Shown piece by piece: positions 37,218-50,700 of a stretch of 64,000 bases of DNA (position 1 is the first letter of the stretch; the number at the start of each line of letters is the position of its first letter). The DNA is from Allacma fusca. Lineage: Eukaryota; Arthropoda; Collembola; Symphypleona; Sminthuridae. The translations under genes and the position numbers were made by a program. Location: NCBI GenBank assembly GCA_947179485.1, contig OX359246.1, positions 23,374,001 through 23,438,000 on the forward strand, written 5' to 3'. Below the pieces are notes generated by a model. The model was given only the letters and a program-made list of their open reading frames with translations. It was not told where the DNA came from and did no database searches.

Positions 37218-38392
37218 TGTATGTGGCTACTTATGCACCATTCCGGATTTGCTTGAGTAGAAATGCTGTGGTGTTTTTCTCTGCTGCAGTGCATCGACGA
37301 AAGTTGGATACTAAAATGGAGATGCATCTACTGCAGTCTCTAATACTTCACTTAAATGCGATTCAACTTTTACAATTATTGCAATTAAAGTGCACACCTT
37401 GCTTGGTTGTTGACATTGCACTCAAACAAGCTAAATTTTCAGCCTTTTTTCTAGCTATTATACAACGTTAACGTTATACAACATAATTTATTACATTGGC
37501 TCTGGAGTGCACCTAAGAGATAAAAACCATGGGTTTCTACTCATGGTCAAATTAATGATCAAAGGCGTGCATGGGAAGCGTATAGGATAAAAAATATACT
37601 TGTTTGAGGAATTAAATAGATGCATGCATATAACATGACGTACGTATAAACTTGTTGTAATGTCATTAATAAGACCCCAGAGGTTTCTTGAAGAGCGTCC
37701 AAAAGGAAACTGCAAGCATGTACATCTCTGGAAATCAGTGCATGCACTGTGTGATTTGACAATTAAGCTTGTACACACGCACATACATACGTACTAATCC
37801 ATGTATTTTTGAAAAACCCTTTCAAGACCACTTGCATACGGCAGTGGTGTACACAGGCACTGCATTACACAGAAAACACCTCAGTTGAATGCAATCACCC
37901 CATAAATAATTATTCAGGGCTTAAGCGTCGATTCCATTCAGATATTTAAGGCTTTTTATTGTTCCCTTTCGGATTAGGCAATACTTTTTAACGAGGTCAC
38001 TAGGTGACCATTATTTTAAATTTGAATAAACATTGAAGCACTGGAACGATTTAAATCCATTTATTTATTAATTAATTAGCGATTGTTCAGATTGATTTTC
38101 CATTTTCTGGCGAAACCTTATTTCATTCGTGGTCTGTGGCTAAAGTATTCAACATAGACACCTCATGTGCTTGTTTGGAAACCCTTTAAAATTGCTGTAT
38201 CCAGTGTGTTTGGGCAAGATTAATGTTATGTACAACTGAAAACTCGGAAGAGATTTTCCTGTAAAATGGGGGTATCAAATATTTTTAGACACTGTCATTG
38301 ACATGGTCTGGTGGGGATGGGTAGAGGGTTTTTGCGGAGGCTCTGTACAATTAACTTGGTGCCATAAAAACTGGTTTATTTTTTTTTAGAAT
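37218..38392. other. 5' flank of P450 copy 1
   Basis: Homologous to the 5' flanks of copies 2 (from 45833) and 3 (from 63457), including the block around CTACTCATGGTCAAATT, which recurs near 48250 and 63750. The promoter presumably lies here. No other gene is seen. Confidence 0.5.
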
Positions 38393-39422
38393 TCAACATC
38401 CATTGTCAAAGTGCAGGCAAAATACATACATGCAACATATTTGAATTGTTTCTCAAAGTGCATCAATTGAAGCCCATGGGTAGACCAGCGAAGCAATTTC
38501 TCAAGCTATCTAGGATTTTTGAACAGAAAATATTTCATGTCATTCAGCTGAATGTGTTTATTCAACAGCTGCATTAACTTCACTTCCAAAGGCTTCATCA
38601 TTAGCACAAACAGTTTTTTTAACGAGAACCACTCAATTGTGTCAACCCACCATACGTGTATCTACATTTAAAATGAAACGAAGGTTTTTTATTCATTTCT
38701 GCTAATACAGAGAGAGTTAAAACTTCGAATGAACGCACTTCACCTGGATATTTCTTATTGGGGCGCCAAGTATCCCAGATCAATTATTGTATGTACATAC
38801 TGTATATCCAGTATTTGTGGAATTTTGTTTATGTGATGCTGTGCCATGATTATTCAATTCAATTCAAAATTTTGGACTGCACTGAATTAATTTGGTTTTT
38901 TGCTTATTGATAAATATTACCCTTGATAAAAATTGTTTACGTATTTTTTTTATTAGAATGTTGCAAAATCCATTGACTATGAGAAGGCAAAATATGTGCA
39001 ACATATTTGAATTATTTCTCCAAGTACATTTAGTGCATCTATAAAAGCCCATGGGTAGATCAGCAAAGCAATTTCTCAACTCTCGCTCTTTAGGATTTTT
39101 AGGCTTTTTGTAACAGAAAATATTTTATGTTTTTCAGCGGAATTTTTGTCTATACTCAAGGTGTTTACAGCTCCATTAACTGCACTTCCAAAGGCTTCAT
39201 CATTAGTATAAATAAACTGTTTTTTAACGAGAACCGCTCAATTGTTTAAACCTACCAGATGCACATCTATAAAGGAAAGGCTTTTTATTCAGTTCTGCCA
39301 ATCCAGAGGGTGTTAAAAAATTGAATGAACGGACTTCACCCGGATATTTTTTTGAGGCGCGAAGTACTCAAGACCAATTAATAGTATAACCAGTATTTGT
39401 GGAATTTTGATTATGTGATGAT
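38393..39422. repeat. direct duplication of about 0.45 kb
   Basis: Copy A 38393-38847 and copy B 38957-39422 match along their length with small indels (for example CTTCCAAAGGCTTCATCATT in both, GCCCATGGGTAGA in both, and the end CCAGTATTTGTGGAATTTTG). No ORF or terminal repeat was seen, so its nature is unknown. Confidence 0.75.
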
Positions 39423-39669
39423 GACTCCGAAATTGTAAACTAGGTTTTAGTGGCATCTATAGAAATGTATACCCGTATTGAGAATTCGAATTTCCACTTA
39501 GTTAAATTAAATTCAAAATTGTGGACTGCATTGAATTAATTTGGTTTATTATGCGTGGTGTTTTTAGCCATTGTGTCAAGTCAAAGCTACTAAGCTAAGA
39601 AAATCTGGAATGGAATTTGTCAACCATTGCATAGATCAGTTGTCCAAGTTGAGTTCATATTGTATGGCC

Positions 39670-39862
39670 TAGTGTTTCTATCGGTAACAAATAATTGAGC
39701 TCGACTCGAAACAAAAACCCGGTATAAATTCAACTGTTTGTGCCGAACTCTAACTCGGAACATTCGAGTCGGGAAATTTTTTCGTACTCGAAACCGAGAC
39801 CGTTAAAAAATGTTCCACCCGAAACCGACTCGAACTCGATGAGAATTATTCGCATGACCCTA
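39670..39862. mobile_element. word-repeat element, ACTCGAAACCGAG words
   Basis: The left end TAGTGTTTCTATCGG resembles the left end at 42002 (TAGTGTTTCTGTTCGG). The right end CATGACCCTA has hAT-like form. The interior repeats CTCGA and CCGAG words in both orientations. I found no matching 8-bp flanks, so assignment to the hAT group is by resemblance. Confidence 0.45.
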
Positions 39863-40635
39863 AAAAGCACAGCAAGGATGAGGCCATTTATCGTCAAAGA
39901 CGGAAGAGAGAAAAGTGGAGGGATTCTAACCTTGTAATTTATGATGAACAGTTGAGCGCTCGTAAAAATATTGTTGAACCTTTCATTTGTAGCAAATTTC
40001 ATTGGGGCTCATTTGAGGGTGATCATGTCTATATAAGTTCAAAATGACGGTCTCCGGAATTAGAAATGTCCGGCTAGACTGAATTAAAGCAAAAATTATT
40101 ATTTTACCGCAATTTTGAACTATGAAAGGTGTAATCAGTCTGAAATGAGTCCCTAAGAAATTGTTACAAATACAGCGTAAATGTTCTTATGAATCCTCCC
40201 ACGAAGAAAGACTAAATATTCCCGCGTTTCTCACTTTTGCTCTTTAAGTTGGATTTTAATAAATATGCACTCTGTTTTGGGGGTCATGGTAGTAATTCTC
40301 ATTTTAGATTCTTGTTAAACAGAGCCATGGAAACTGGAAAACACACAAACACTAGACATTTGAGAAAATATTTTGACCAGGAATATATAAACGGATTTAT
40401 GTTGAAATCAAAGAATCTATTTTGTCTTTCGTTTTTGACGCCCGTATCTGCAATTCTTCTTGATCTGAATGAATGAATTCCATTTTGAAAAATGCGTAAA
40501 AGAACTCTCTTGAATGGCATGTTTTGTGTCATGGTCTCATATGGTCACATGGTCTCATATGGGCTACAGGGGATAAAATTGAAAGGACATTGTCAAACCC
40601 AATAGCCTATTATTTAGTCCCGGTTCGTAACATAT
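39863..40635. other. intergenic, nothing recognised
   Basis: No gene or repeat I can support; short ORFs on both strands look random. Confidence 0.45.
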
Positions 40636-40643
40636 GTTTTTGA

Positions 40644-41150
40644 CAGGGTTGGTTTGGTTTAAACCAAATGGTTTTTTTATAAAAACCAATGGTTTAAACC
40701 AAACACCTAAAATTTTAATATTTTCAATCCAAAATGCTTATATTTCGTCGTGCACAAAACTTGTGCAGTTACTGTGATATTGTGTAGTTAAACTTTAGTG
40801 AAGTAAATAATACTATTAGCTTTTAGTCTTGTACATTTAGAAATTCGGAATCGTTTGTAAAATTAAAAATGCCAAACTTGTGTTTATGCTGCAAAGTTAT
40901 AGTTAAAATTATATCTAAATTATTAAATATTTAATGCTTTGTGATAGAGAGTTAGATTTAGTTTTACTGAGTTTGGGAAATAAGTAAATTTGTTCAAATT
41001 CACGTGTTTTGGCATATTAATGAATGTTTTGGATTGAAAATTTGTTTAAACCAAAAAAACCTGGTTTAAACCAAAAAAGCCCGGTTTGAACCAAAAAAAC
41101 CTGGTTGTTTGGTTTTTTTGAAAAAAAAAACCAAAAAAACCCCAACCCTG
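40644..41150. mobile_element. hAT-like non-autonomous element, GGTTTAAACC words (copy B)
   Basis: Begins CAGGGTTGG and ends CCAACCCTG; flanked by an exact 8-bp duplication GTTTTTGA (40636-40643 and 41151-41158). The centre is nearly identical to copy A (18971-19488), so both come from one recently active family. No ORF. Confidence 0.9.
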
Positions 41151-41158
41151 GTTTTTGA

Positions 41159-42001
41159 ACATGTGCTATAAAAATCAATATATCAATAATAAAATCAATT
41201 TATTAATATTTTATAACATAATAAACGCGTGGTACGCTGGAACTTGATCAGTTGTGGCACCCTTTATTTCAAGTGTAAATACTTTGAGTTATATTACAGA
41301 AAATAGTCTCGTTTATTTTATGAATAGGTATAGGTTTTTTAAGTACTGGTGTACAACAGTGTACAACGTTAGACATGTGATTTCCATCCTTATACACCAA
41401 TTTGTAAGTAAATTAATGTATACATGCTGCCCAATAAAAATAATGAAGGTAGGAGCAAGACGTGTGAAGTAAGATAATGAACTGCTAATAAAAATATCTT
41501 TTCTTATAGATTTTGTTTGCCGATTTAAAAAATTACACCATTGGCCGCGGTCAATCCAACAAGTTACAGCTGATAAATTAAATAAAAATAACATGCATTT
41601 TTCCTAAACTTCGTTTTTTGCTTCTATAACATTTAATAATTATTTTTGACATAATTATTACATGTAAATTTAGCATAGCATTTAAATGCATTGCTAGCAT
41701 GCTCTAAATTGGTATTTTTTGCTTAATATTCAACTAAAAGTGGAGTTTATGATCCTACAGTCAATTATGTACATAATTTCCCAGTATTACTTTATTTTTT
41801 AAATAAGTGAGGATGTATTATTGACACAATAATCTGCTCTATAATCTTGTGACTACAATGCAATCAACACGTGCTGAATAGTTCCAATTAAATTTTCCAC
41901 TGTATTTGAGAACAGTTGGTGATGGAATCAACACCTGCTAAATTCAAAATCCATACAAAATTCCTACTTTGGCTCATGTCCGTGACCCCTGTGACCACCT
42001 T
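41159..42001. other. 3' flank of P450 unit 2, with empty hAT site
   Basis: Homologous to 32800-33284 and 34213 onward. Contains the uninterrupted target ATCTGCTC near 41832, which in unit 1 is split by the element at 33285-34212. Confidence 0.6.
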
Positions 42002-42440
42002 TAGTGTTTCTGTTCGGTATCGGGAATTCCCGTGGTTCCGGTTCAGTTTCGATTGCGGTACGGTTTCGGGTCAACGATTTAAAAAACCGTTAAATTTTGG
42101 TCCGGTTTCGGGTCACAGGTTAAAAAACCGTTACATTTCGGAAAATTCGTTTCGGGTACAAAAATTAAAACCGAAAGTGTTCGGGAAGGGCTTGTTAAAG
42201 CTGTCGTTTTGGATGAAAATGCGAAACATGCATTTGTCAAATATCATTTGAAAACGCGACAAAATTTTGACTTCCATGAAAATGATTCCTATACATTTTC
42301 TACCAGTTCGAAAAGGAAGCGGAAGCGGTTCGGGAACCTTTTTTATTTTCCGGATCGGTTCCGGGAAGACAAAAATGTCCCGGACTCGAACATATCGGTT
42401 CCGGTTTCGGGAACAGAAATGGGAGATTTTTAGGTTCGGG
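42002..42440. mobile_element. word-repeat element, TTCCGGTTTCGGG words
   Basis: Starts TAGTGTTTCTGTTCGGTATC; the interior is dominated by CGGTTTCGGG, GGTTCGGG and TTCCCG words in both orientations on both sides of a unique centre. The right border and target duplication are not clear, so the end is approximate. Confidence 0.45.
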
Positions 42441-43952
42441 TCGAGTCCATGTTTTGGACTTGCTTTCCATCAATTTAAGCAAATACATACATATGTAGTC
42501 ATACTAGAGTTAACTTTAATAAGCGTAATTACAAGTACATGAGATTACCTTGAGGATTACTCATTTTCTGGATTTGTTTGTGCACCAACGTACTTTATAT
42601 AGCTGTACTGCATGTAACGTAGTTACTGGCTTTATTTCACATATGCAATGTTAAATTGTTTCATGATATACCTACACTCGTAAGCAAAAGCAGGCTTTGC
42701 AAACATGTACATGGTAGATTGTGCTTGCTTGAGTTGATAGTATGCTCGTGTGTGTAGCTTAATGTAAGTCCGATACGTTATATGAGCAATCCCATCAACG
42801 TCGAATTCCACCCTTCCTAAACTAAAACTTGTTTTCAGGAAATTCTGTATGTATTACTAGAAATGTCATTTAATGGTTAGGATATCGTTGATGTAATTAC
42901 AAACACCTAAAAACTTAACGTTGCAAATGCTATGCTGTCTCATAAATAGACATTGGACCTGTAAGTACATGGATGATCCTTGAGCTACATTGTTATTTCA
43001 TTTAAACGTATGTTTTATGAGCACTGCATTATCCTTTCATTAGAATTAAAATAGAGAAATTGCAAATACAAATAAACTACAGAATTATCAAACACAAAAG
43101 AAAAATCGAAAATATCAAACGTTAATTCACAAGTTAATGTTCAGTCCATAACGTATTTTAAGTATTTGAAATATGTACTTTGTTGCACATTGTGACACAT
43201 TAAACAAGTAGTTAAAAATTATCGTATGAATATTTAATATGAATATAATAATGATAATAAATTATAGTAGAATAAAAATTTTCTATAATAAAAGTAAAAT
43301 AAATTTAATCATATAGAAATAATATAAAATAATGATATGATATACATATCTAGCTCTTCCAAAATATTAAATAAAAATGTCGAAGTACCTGAGATATTGA
43401 CAAAAACATATACAGTGTTAAACATCGCTCCAGAGTTGTAAACCTTTTGCCATAGTGATTTGAAATAGTTTTTGAAGTACCACCGTCTTCTACAAATATA
43501 AACCCTAGTTTCAAAATACGCCGCGCAGTGAATAAAACAATTGAGTTATGTGAACAGGAACAGCAGGTACATACAGCTGAATATCTAAATTGTTAACTTA
43601 AACAAACTTTACTCCAAAATGCCTCTAAGAATTTCAAAATTAATGAGTTTCCGGCTAAAACACTGGGGACCCTGTAAAAATGGCAAGAACGGAATATACT
43701 TCTTTGCTTCATCATTTCCGATTCTAGCAATTTATTTTATTCCAACTATGTCCACAGATTTTCAACAAAACAAATTATACAAGAGAATCTCAAGAATTCT
43801 TCTGCAGAAGAAACTTTACATTCTAAAGCCGAAATATGGACATATGTGCAAATATCTTTCTACTTCTCCGAATATTGATTTATTCTTGTATTTCGCATAC
43901 ATTTACAGATCATAAACTTCGGATTAAAATATTGCTCAAGCTATAGTGTAAT
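42441..43952. other. 3' flank of P450 copy 2
   Basis: No gene. Parts match 34300-35300 and 51100-51490, as expected for tandem units. Confidence 0.5.
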
Positions 43953-45832
43953 TCATTCATCCCGCGTCTTCAAAATTATTTCAAATGGTTGAGGCGAAAG
44001 TGTGAAACCCATGTGGGGCTCCAAACTAGGCAGTCCACCTACTGCTGACATACGAAACCTTTGGAACAAGGAAGCAGTAAAGAGAAACAACTCATCTCTT
44101 CCCAGAACCTCACCTAAACAAACCCTTTTGCCACTAGAAAAAGACATTTGATTCTCATTCTTCTTGAACTTTCCATTTGAATCAATGAACCTCTCTGGTC
44201 GGAAGTTTTCCGGGTCCCCCCAAATCGTCTCATCATAATGGACTGCATATAAATTTGCAATGATCATTGTGTCTTTTGGAATGAAGAATCCATGGAACTC
44301 CACGTCCTCCAAGGCACGATGAATCACACCAAATGGTAAAATAGAAGAAAAACGTAACACTTCATTAATGACGGCTTCGGTGTATGGCATAAAGGCCCGG
44401 TCAACCAATAAGGGAACCCGTTCCCTCCCAACAACTTCATCAATTTCCTCCTGTAATTTCTTCTGCACATGAGCGTCATGAAGTAAGTATGCGCACAACC
44501 AGACCAATGTGGTGCTTGTCGTTTCTGCGCCTGCGCCGACTAGATCAACCAAACTATGAACCATGACGTCCTTACTCTTGTGCAAGCTGGAATTCGGGTC
44601 TGTAGTTTTCTGGACTTCATCAGTATAAGCGTCCACGAAGTCTCTGGGCTGATCCTGTACGTAGTGAGCACTGTGACTCTGGATCTCTTTACGGAGAAAA
44701 AGCGTCATACTTGAAAACCCTTGAATCACCCGGTCGAACCTAGAGAGCTTGGGAGCAATTTTGGCGAACCACGGTAGAAACATAGATAGACTTGCATCCT
44801 CCACAACTCTATTAGTTGTAAGTGTTTTTGTGAAACATACTTTACAAAATATTATAGTTTTGGTTTTTTGAAGGACTACTTACGAATTTAGCCCATGGAA
44901 AGCTTCCCATAAATCCGGATCCTCTTCCTTTAGTTTATCTCCGAACAATATATTCCAAAGAGCGCTAACCACAGGGGCACTGTATAAGTTTTTAACTTCA
45001 ATTGGCTTACCTTCCTTCGGTTTTAAACTATCCAGGAAATCATGAATTGCTTCCTGGATTCTGGCCTCCATTGTTTTTGTTCCAAAACCCAAATCCCGAA
45101 GCTGTTTCAATGCAAACCGACGCTGTTCTGTCCAATGGGAGCCATCCGTAGCAACTATCCCTGAAATATTTGGTATTATTTCTACTTTACAGCATTTTTC
45201 CAACCTCGAGTGTTATTTTTGAAATCGCTAACCTCGTACGATTTTATCCTCAAATCTGTCTGTAAAACAGTTTAGCCTCGGCCGTCCGGAAAAAGCATTC
45301 AAGTTTAGCGCTTCTCGTATAAGTTTGGCATCGTTGATTACAACCGTTCTGTGAACGAGACGAAAAACCATTAAATAACTGTATAAAAAAAAACTTTTTT
45401 TGTTGTAAAATATTTTTATTTTGAGTGGAATCGGTTGCAAGGATATTTTCGTGCTCACGCATGTAAGATTTGGATGGAAGGAAACACTACTGGACACTCT
45501 CTGTCTGTACACACAATTGGAATCATACAATACTAACCTGTAACTTCCAAACCAGACCCCAATAATGGGCCCATAGATTTTTTTCCAGTTCCATAAGGTT
45601 TTGAAAGGGTATTTTCCGAGCATTGGAAGGTGACCCAACAAAGGCACTCCAATCGGACCTGATATTACATCACACTTTATTGTTAAATTTTATCACACGT
45701 AGCTCCTTGATTTTTATTGGGTTTTATTCAATGAGAAAATTCTGAACCTGGTGGGAAACGCGAGACTCGCTTTTTCCAGTAATCCCAACCTATGGATGAA
45801 ACTAAGAACAGAAGCAGTATTTCAGTTATCAT
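43953..45832 (-). CDS. cytochrome P450, CYP2 clan, copy 2 (intact)
   Basis: Five exons on the minus strand: 45748-45832, 45538-45658, 45233-45348, 44884-45160, 43953-44808; every exon has the same length as in copy 1 (484 aa). Membrane anchor, PPGPIGVPLLGHLPMLG hinge, AGAETTST, EVLR, PERF and the heme loop FSSGKRVCLG are all present. It differs from copy 1 by scattered substitutions. No lesion was found. Likely an ER monooxygenase with the same or a shifted substrate range compared with copy 1. Confidence 0.94.
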
Positions 45833-47757
45833 TGTATGTACCAATCCGGATTTGCTTGAGTGGAAAATAGTCTTGTTCTTCACTTCTGCAATGTACCGAC
45901 GCAAGTTGGATACTAACAAGAGGATGCTTCTACTGCATTCTCTACAACTTACACTGAAATACGATTCAAATGTTTACAATTATTACAAGTGAAAAATATA
46001 TGCAGTGAAATGTGCACCTTGCTTGAGATTTCACATTGTTTGACACACTCACGCAAGTCAAATGTTCAGGTTTATTTTTCTCACTGTTTTTAGGGTGGCG
46101 TCAGCCCCCTAGTAAAATAGCCTTGTCCGTACGTCCGTGTGTCCCTCCGCACGATTACGCAAAAACTACTGAACCGATTTCAATGAAATTTTTTATGGGC
46201 ATCACTTGTATCAAAAGTAAGGCTGAGTTCGTATTTGGTTGAAATCCGCCGGTTTTTTCGAAAAAAATTCTTGAAATTTTGGACTTTATGTCAAATGCCT
46301 GTTATCTCTAAAACTACTGAATCGATTGATAGGGGTGTATCTCAGCTAGAAAATGCGGGGGAATTAATTATACCACACACAGCAAAATTAATTCCTTATT
46401 AACAAACCATTGTTTCAATTTGGGATATCTTCCCGCGTCCAGGATGAAATTTATTAAATACACAATTATTACAAGAATTCAACATAACATGTGGAATGGA
46501 TGGATGGACACATGGATTTTCTAACACAAACTATTAATTATTATTACACAAATATATTAAAGTTTAATTATCTTATCTTCAAATTAACTCACAACTTATA
46601 ATTAACAATTCTTTATTAAGTCCTTAAGCCTAAATATCTTTACAAAATGTACAAGTGATATTATTATCTTCTCTTTATTTAAGTGTTGCTAAATTTCCCC
46701 AATTAACCAATATTTCTAAATACAGGGACTGACTATCCCGTTCTACTCCTAATCAAATCTTTCAGTTCTGACTTGAGCCTAGATATTTAACACGAGCTCC
46801 TCTCAATCTCAACTATTAAGTTAACTCAAAATATGTGGCTGCCCATGATATTTCTGGGTACTATTTAAATACATTGTGATTGGAAATACATGTATACTAC
46901 TTGCACATAACGTACATGCACCCAAATGATGTTACATTAGCTATGAAACACGCTGTATATTTAAAACAAATTTATTTGATTAAATTATAACTACAAGAGC
47001 GTGCACAAATGAACTTGAGTTCCTTGCGACAGCAACATTTCCGAGTCTAAAATCATTAGATTTATTCGAAATGTGTATGTTTGTGGTGACTTAAGTGACT
47101 CTGTAAATGATTTTATGATTAAAACTATGTATGCTACTTAAATATGTTTTGGAATGTTAAGTAAACAGTGCACTCTGACCACTATAAATATAATAGTGGC
47201 CACCGTCTGTGGTGATCAATTTTTTGCGTCCCGTTCCGGTTGTTTTGCTAGAATAACTTGCTAACCTATGATTCCGGACAATTTGCAATTGTTTCCTGAA
47301 CCAGGGGAGGGTGGTGGGGTCTAAAAATGCGAAATCAGCCGGCTGCTATCCTGACGTTTTAGAAGTTGGTGGCTGGCTGCTATCTTCACGTTTCAGCAGT
47401 TAGCAGCTGGCTGCTGGCCGCTAACTTCACGCCCATAAAGACGGATATGCTTCTGATTTCTCTTACTTTTTCATTTTGCAGTAAAAGTGATTGCAAGGGA
47501 AAATAATCGTAATCTTACGAAGCTAAAGATAGCTCTAGTTAAAGCTTACAACTTTAACTTGTATTTAAATTGAAGTCCACAGCTTACTCTGTGGTGGTCC
47601 TTCGTAATCCTATATATTTGAGTTTCATAGATATCTTACACTAAAATACGATTCAAATGTTTACAATTATTACAAGTGAAATATACACCTTGCTTGATAG
47701 TTCACATTGTTTGACACACTCAAGCAAGTCAAATTTTCAGGTTTATTTTTCTCACTG
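45833..47757. repeat. P450 5' flank with an internally repeated segment
   Basis: A segment of the P450 upstream DNA occurs twice, at 45948-46086 and 47635-47757 (both run from CTTACACT.AAATACGATTC to TTTTTCTCACTG), separated by about 1.55 kb. The intervening DNA includes a segment with GTCCGTACGTCCGTGTGTCC (46120-46150), a motif common in arthropod repeats, and a G+C-richer patch of CAGCTGGCTGCT words near 47330-47440. No gene is seen. Confidence 0.55.
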
Positions 47758-50700
47758 TCTTTCAACATAATTCATTCCTCAAATAATTAAGCCTGTATAT
47801 GGTCTAAGCAAGATGAAGGTATACCTTACTCTAAGAATAAGTATGCACTTTTAACGCTTTATTGCCCAGGCGAGAACCAACTGTAATAAGCTATCACACA
47901 AACACCTACATATCTTGCTGTAGAATTCGGTATGCAAACTATGTGATATGGATAATGAGAGCCTGCCCCACATTATATGGTACTGCGTAAGACTTGAACA
48001 TATTCGAGGGAAATATTCATTAATTTCAAGTAATAGAGTTACCCTTGTATTACTACTCTCATTGGAAAACAATGAAGAGAAGATTTTGCTTTGTCATAAT
48101 TAAATGTATTAAATAGTATGTATTAAACTCACAATCAGTTCATGATGGGAAAGACCCAAGTGAAATAAATAATCGCTTGATTGGCTGATTGACTCATAAT
48201 TTATTACAGTGGCTCCCATGTAGACCTAAGAGATACAAATCATGGGTATCTACTCATGGTCAAATTGATGATCAAAAGTGTGCATGGGAAGCTATGTGTA
48301 ATAAATATACTTGTTTGAAGAATTAATACGGTTGATGCATATAGCATGACGTAAATCTAAACTTGTTGTAACTTCAAAATCAGTGCATGCACGGTGTGAT
48401 CAAGAATCCTTTTATAATGACTACGTGCATAAGTAATTACATACACTGCACAGAAATATTCCCCTGTTGAAAATAATTACCCCATAAATAGGAAGTCAGG
48501 ACTGACGCGTCGATTCCATTCGGTTTGGCTTTGCTGAAAATCGAATCGAAATATTACTGAATCGAACTGAATCGAAAATTTCCAATTCTGAATTGAATTG
48601 GTCCGACCACTAAGAAAATCAGGTATGGAGTTTTCAAGTCAATTTCAAGTAGTCCAATTTTTTTTTACTTGTATCATTCGGGTCAAGCTCAAGTACGTAC
48701 TCGGCTTGACCAAGATATTCTAAGACAAGTGAGGTTGAAGTACAAGTAAGGCAAATTTACTTGAACGTCAAGTCAAGTTCAGAGTCAAGTAAAAGGGAAG
48801 AAAAAACTTGGCCATAAACTTGAGATTTCATGGACAAGTTCGAGTAATTTTAGTTTGTGCATGCCATAAAGGACGAGCAATTTCAAAATCGCAATCCAAT
48901 TTCATGTCATGTTCATGGTATTCTGTGTGCGCATGTCCTAAATCAAAGGACAAAAATCAAAATCCCTTCGGAGTCTGTTTGTCTGAAGGATTTGTTTAAC
49001 TGGCGTTGCTCATTGTTAGTTGTTGCAGCGGCCTTTCCATGAAGAAAAATAATTATCTTGATAATTCATATTGCTGCTTGTAATTATTATTTTCAACTTG
49101 TGTAAAAAAATCCAATATAAAATAAGCTTGGATGGCTCTTTACAAAACGATAGACATGGAAAACGTTTTCAGATAACTTTATTGAAAAACGTTATTAACC
49201 GAAAATTTGACCTAACGGTTTGTGATAACTAAAACGGAAACAGATAAAAAAATCGGTTAAACGAAAAACGATAAACTCGTTTAAATAAAAACGGAAACGA
49301 TAACAGAAACGGAAAAAATACGGGTTTTTTTCGTTTTCAAGCAACACTACAAAATTGACCAGCGCGCTATCTCATGGTCGTCAAATAAAATCAGCGTAAA
49401 GAACAACTCCTTAAATAAGTATATGGCTGTAGTTTATCATATGTTGGTACAATTAGTTTAACAGTTGTATTAAACCTGATTGTTAGTTTCCAAAAGCACA
49501 TATTCCGGTTTATTCTTATTATTAGCTTCATGTCGACATATTTTGGTTTATGCTTATCTTTTGCTCCATCAAATCATTTATACTGTCAGATAATATTAAC
49601 CGGATCAGATAATATTAATAGTAACCGGACCCCTTCCCGTTATGATGGGAACAGTATTTTAGGTACCCGTTCCCATGAATTTAATAAAAATGCGTACCCG
49701 GACTCGATCCTGTTCCCGTACCCGGAAATTAAAATTTTTTGGACCCGTACCCGTTCCCACAGCTAGTGTTCCCGTTCCCGGGTGCAAGTCGTTGTACTTA
49801 AGTGTGGTAAAAATTATTATCTTATAATTTCTGTAACCCTTCGTTTCACAGATAAAAACATGCAATATGCAAGGCGGCTAAACGCTCCCCCATAGCGAAA
49901 CGTAACGGCGTAATAACTGATTATTAAACTCTTCAGAAATTATTTTCCGAGTAGACCGAATATCAATACTTTAAAATGTCATACTGCGAAAGGTTGCAAT
50001 AATGGATGGAGTATTGATGATGCTCTTCCAATAATAAAATTACATGTTGATGAGGGTTTCAAAATGGTACTTAATATTTGAGATCAATTGCTGGCCCAAA
50101 GATATTATTCTGCATATAAAATATGTCTGAAAAATATATGCCAGCGCCAGCATGGACTCGTTTCCCTTTGTTAGTTTTATTTGAAAACAAAACATTAACT
50201 CGAGCAATCAATTTTTCAAGGGTAAAACTTGAAGTAAAAGTATAAACTAATAATAATTGTTTTAATATTTATTATAATAACTTGTAGAAATATTCTAGAA
50301 AATACCTGAATTTTACCGAACACGAGTTCTAGCATTATTATCTTTAAGGCAAGGATATGTGTGTAGCAATTGCAGGACAAAAGAATGGAATGGAATATGC
50401 GAATTGAGTTGTCTACATAAATAAAGGACTAACAAGTTTTCTAAGATCAATTGTGATTGCGTTTCCAGTAGATGGTAAAAGTACCCACTCGATCCCGGGA
50501 ACAACAGGCATGGGAACGGGATCATACGTTATCTGTACCCGTTCCCGATGGGAACGGGAATAAAATGAAAATCTCTGTTCCTGCTCCCACTACTGTTCCT
50601 GTTCCCGGTGGTAGGGTCCACTTGAATGTATTCCTGTTCCCGTACCCAAACTGGTTGGGAACAAAATACTTGTTCCCGTACCTGTTCATGTACTCGTTCC

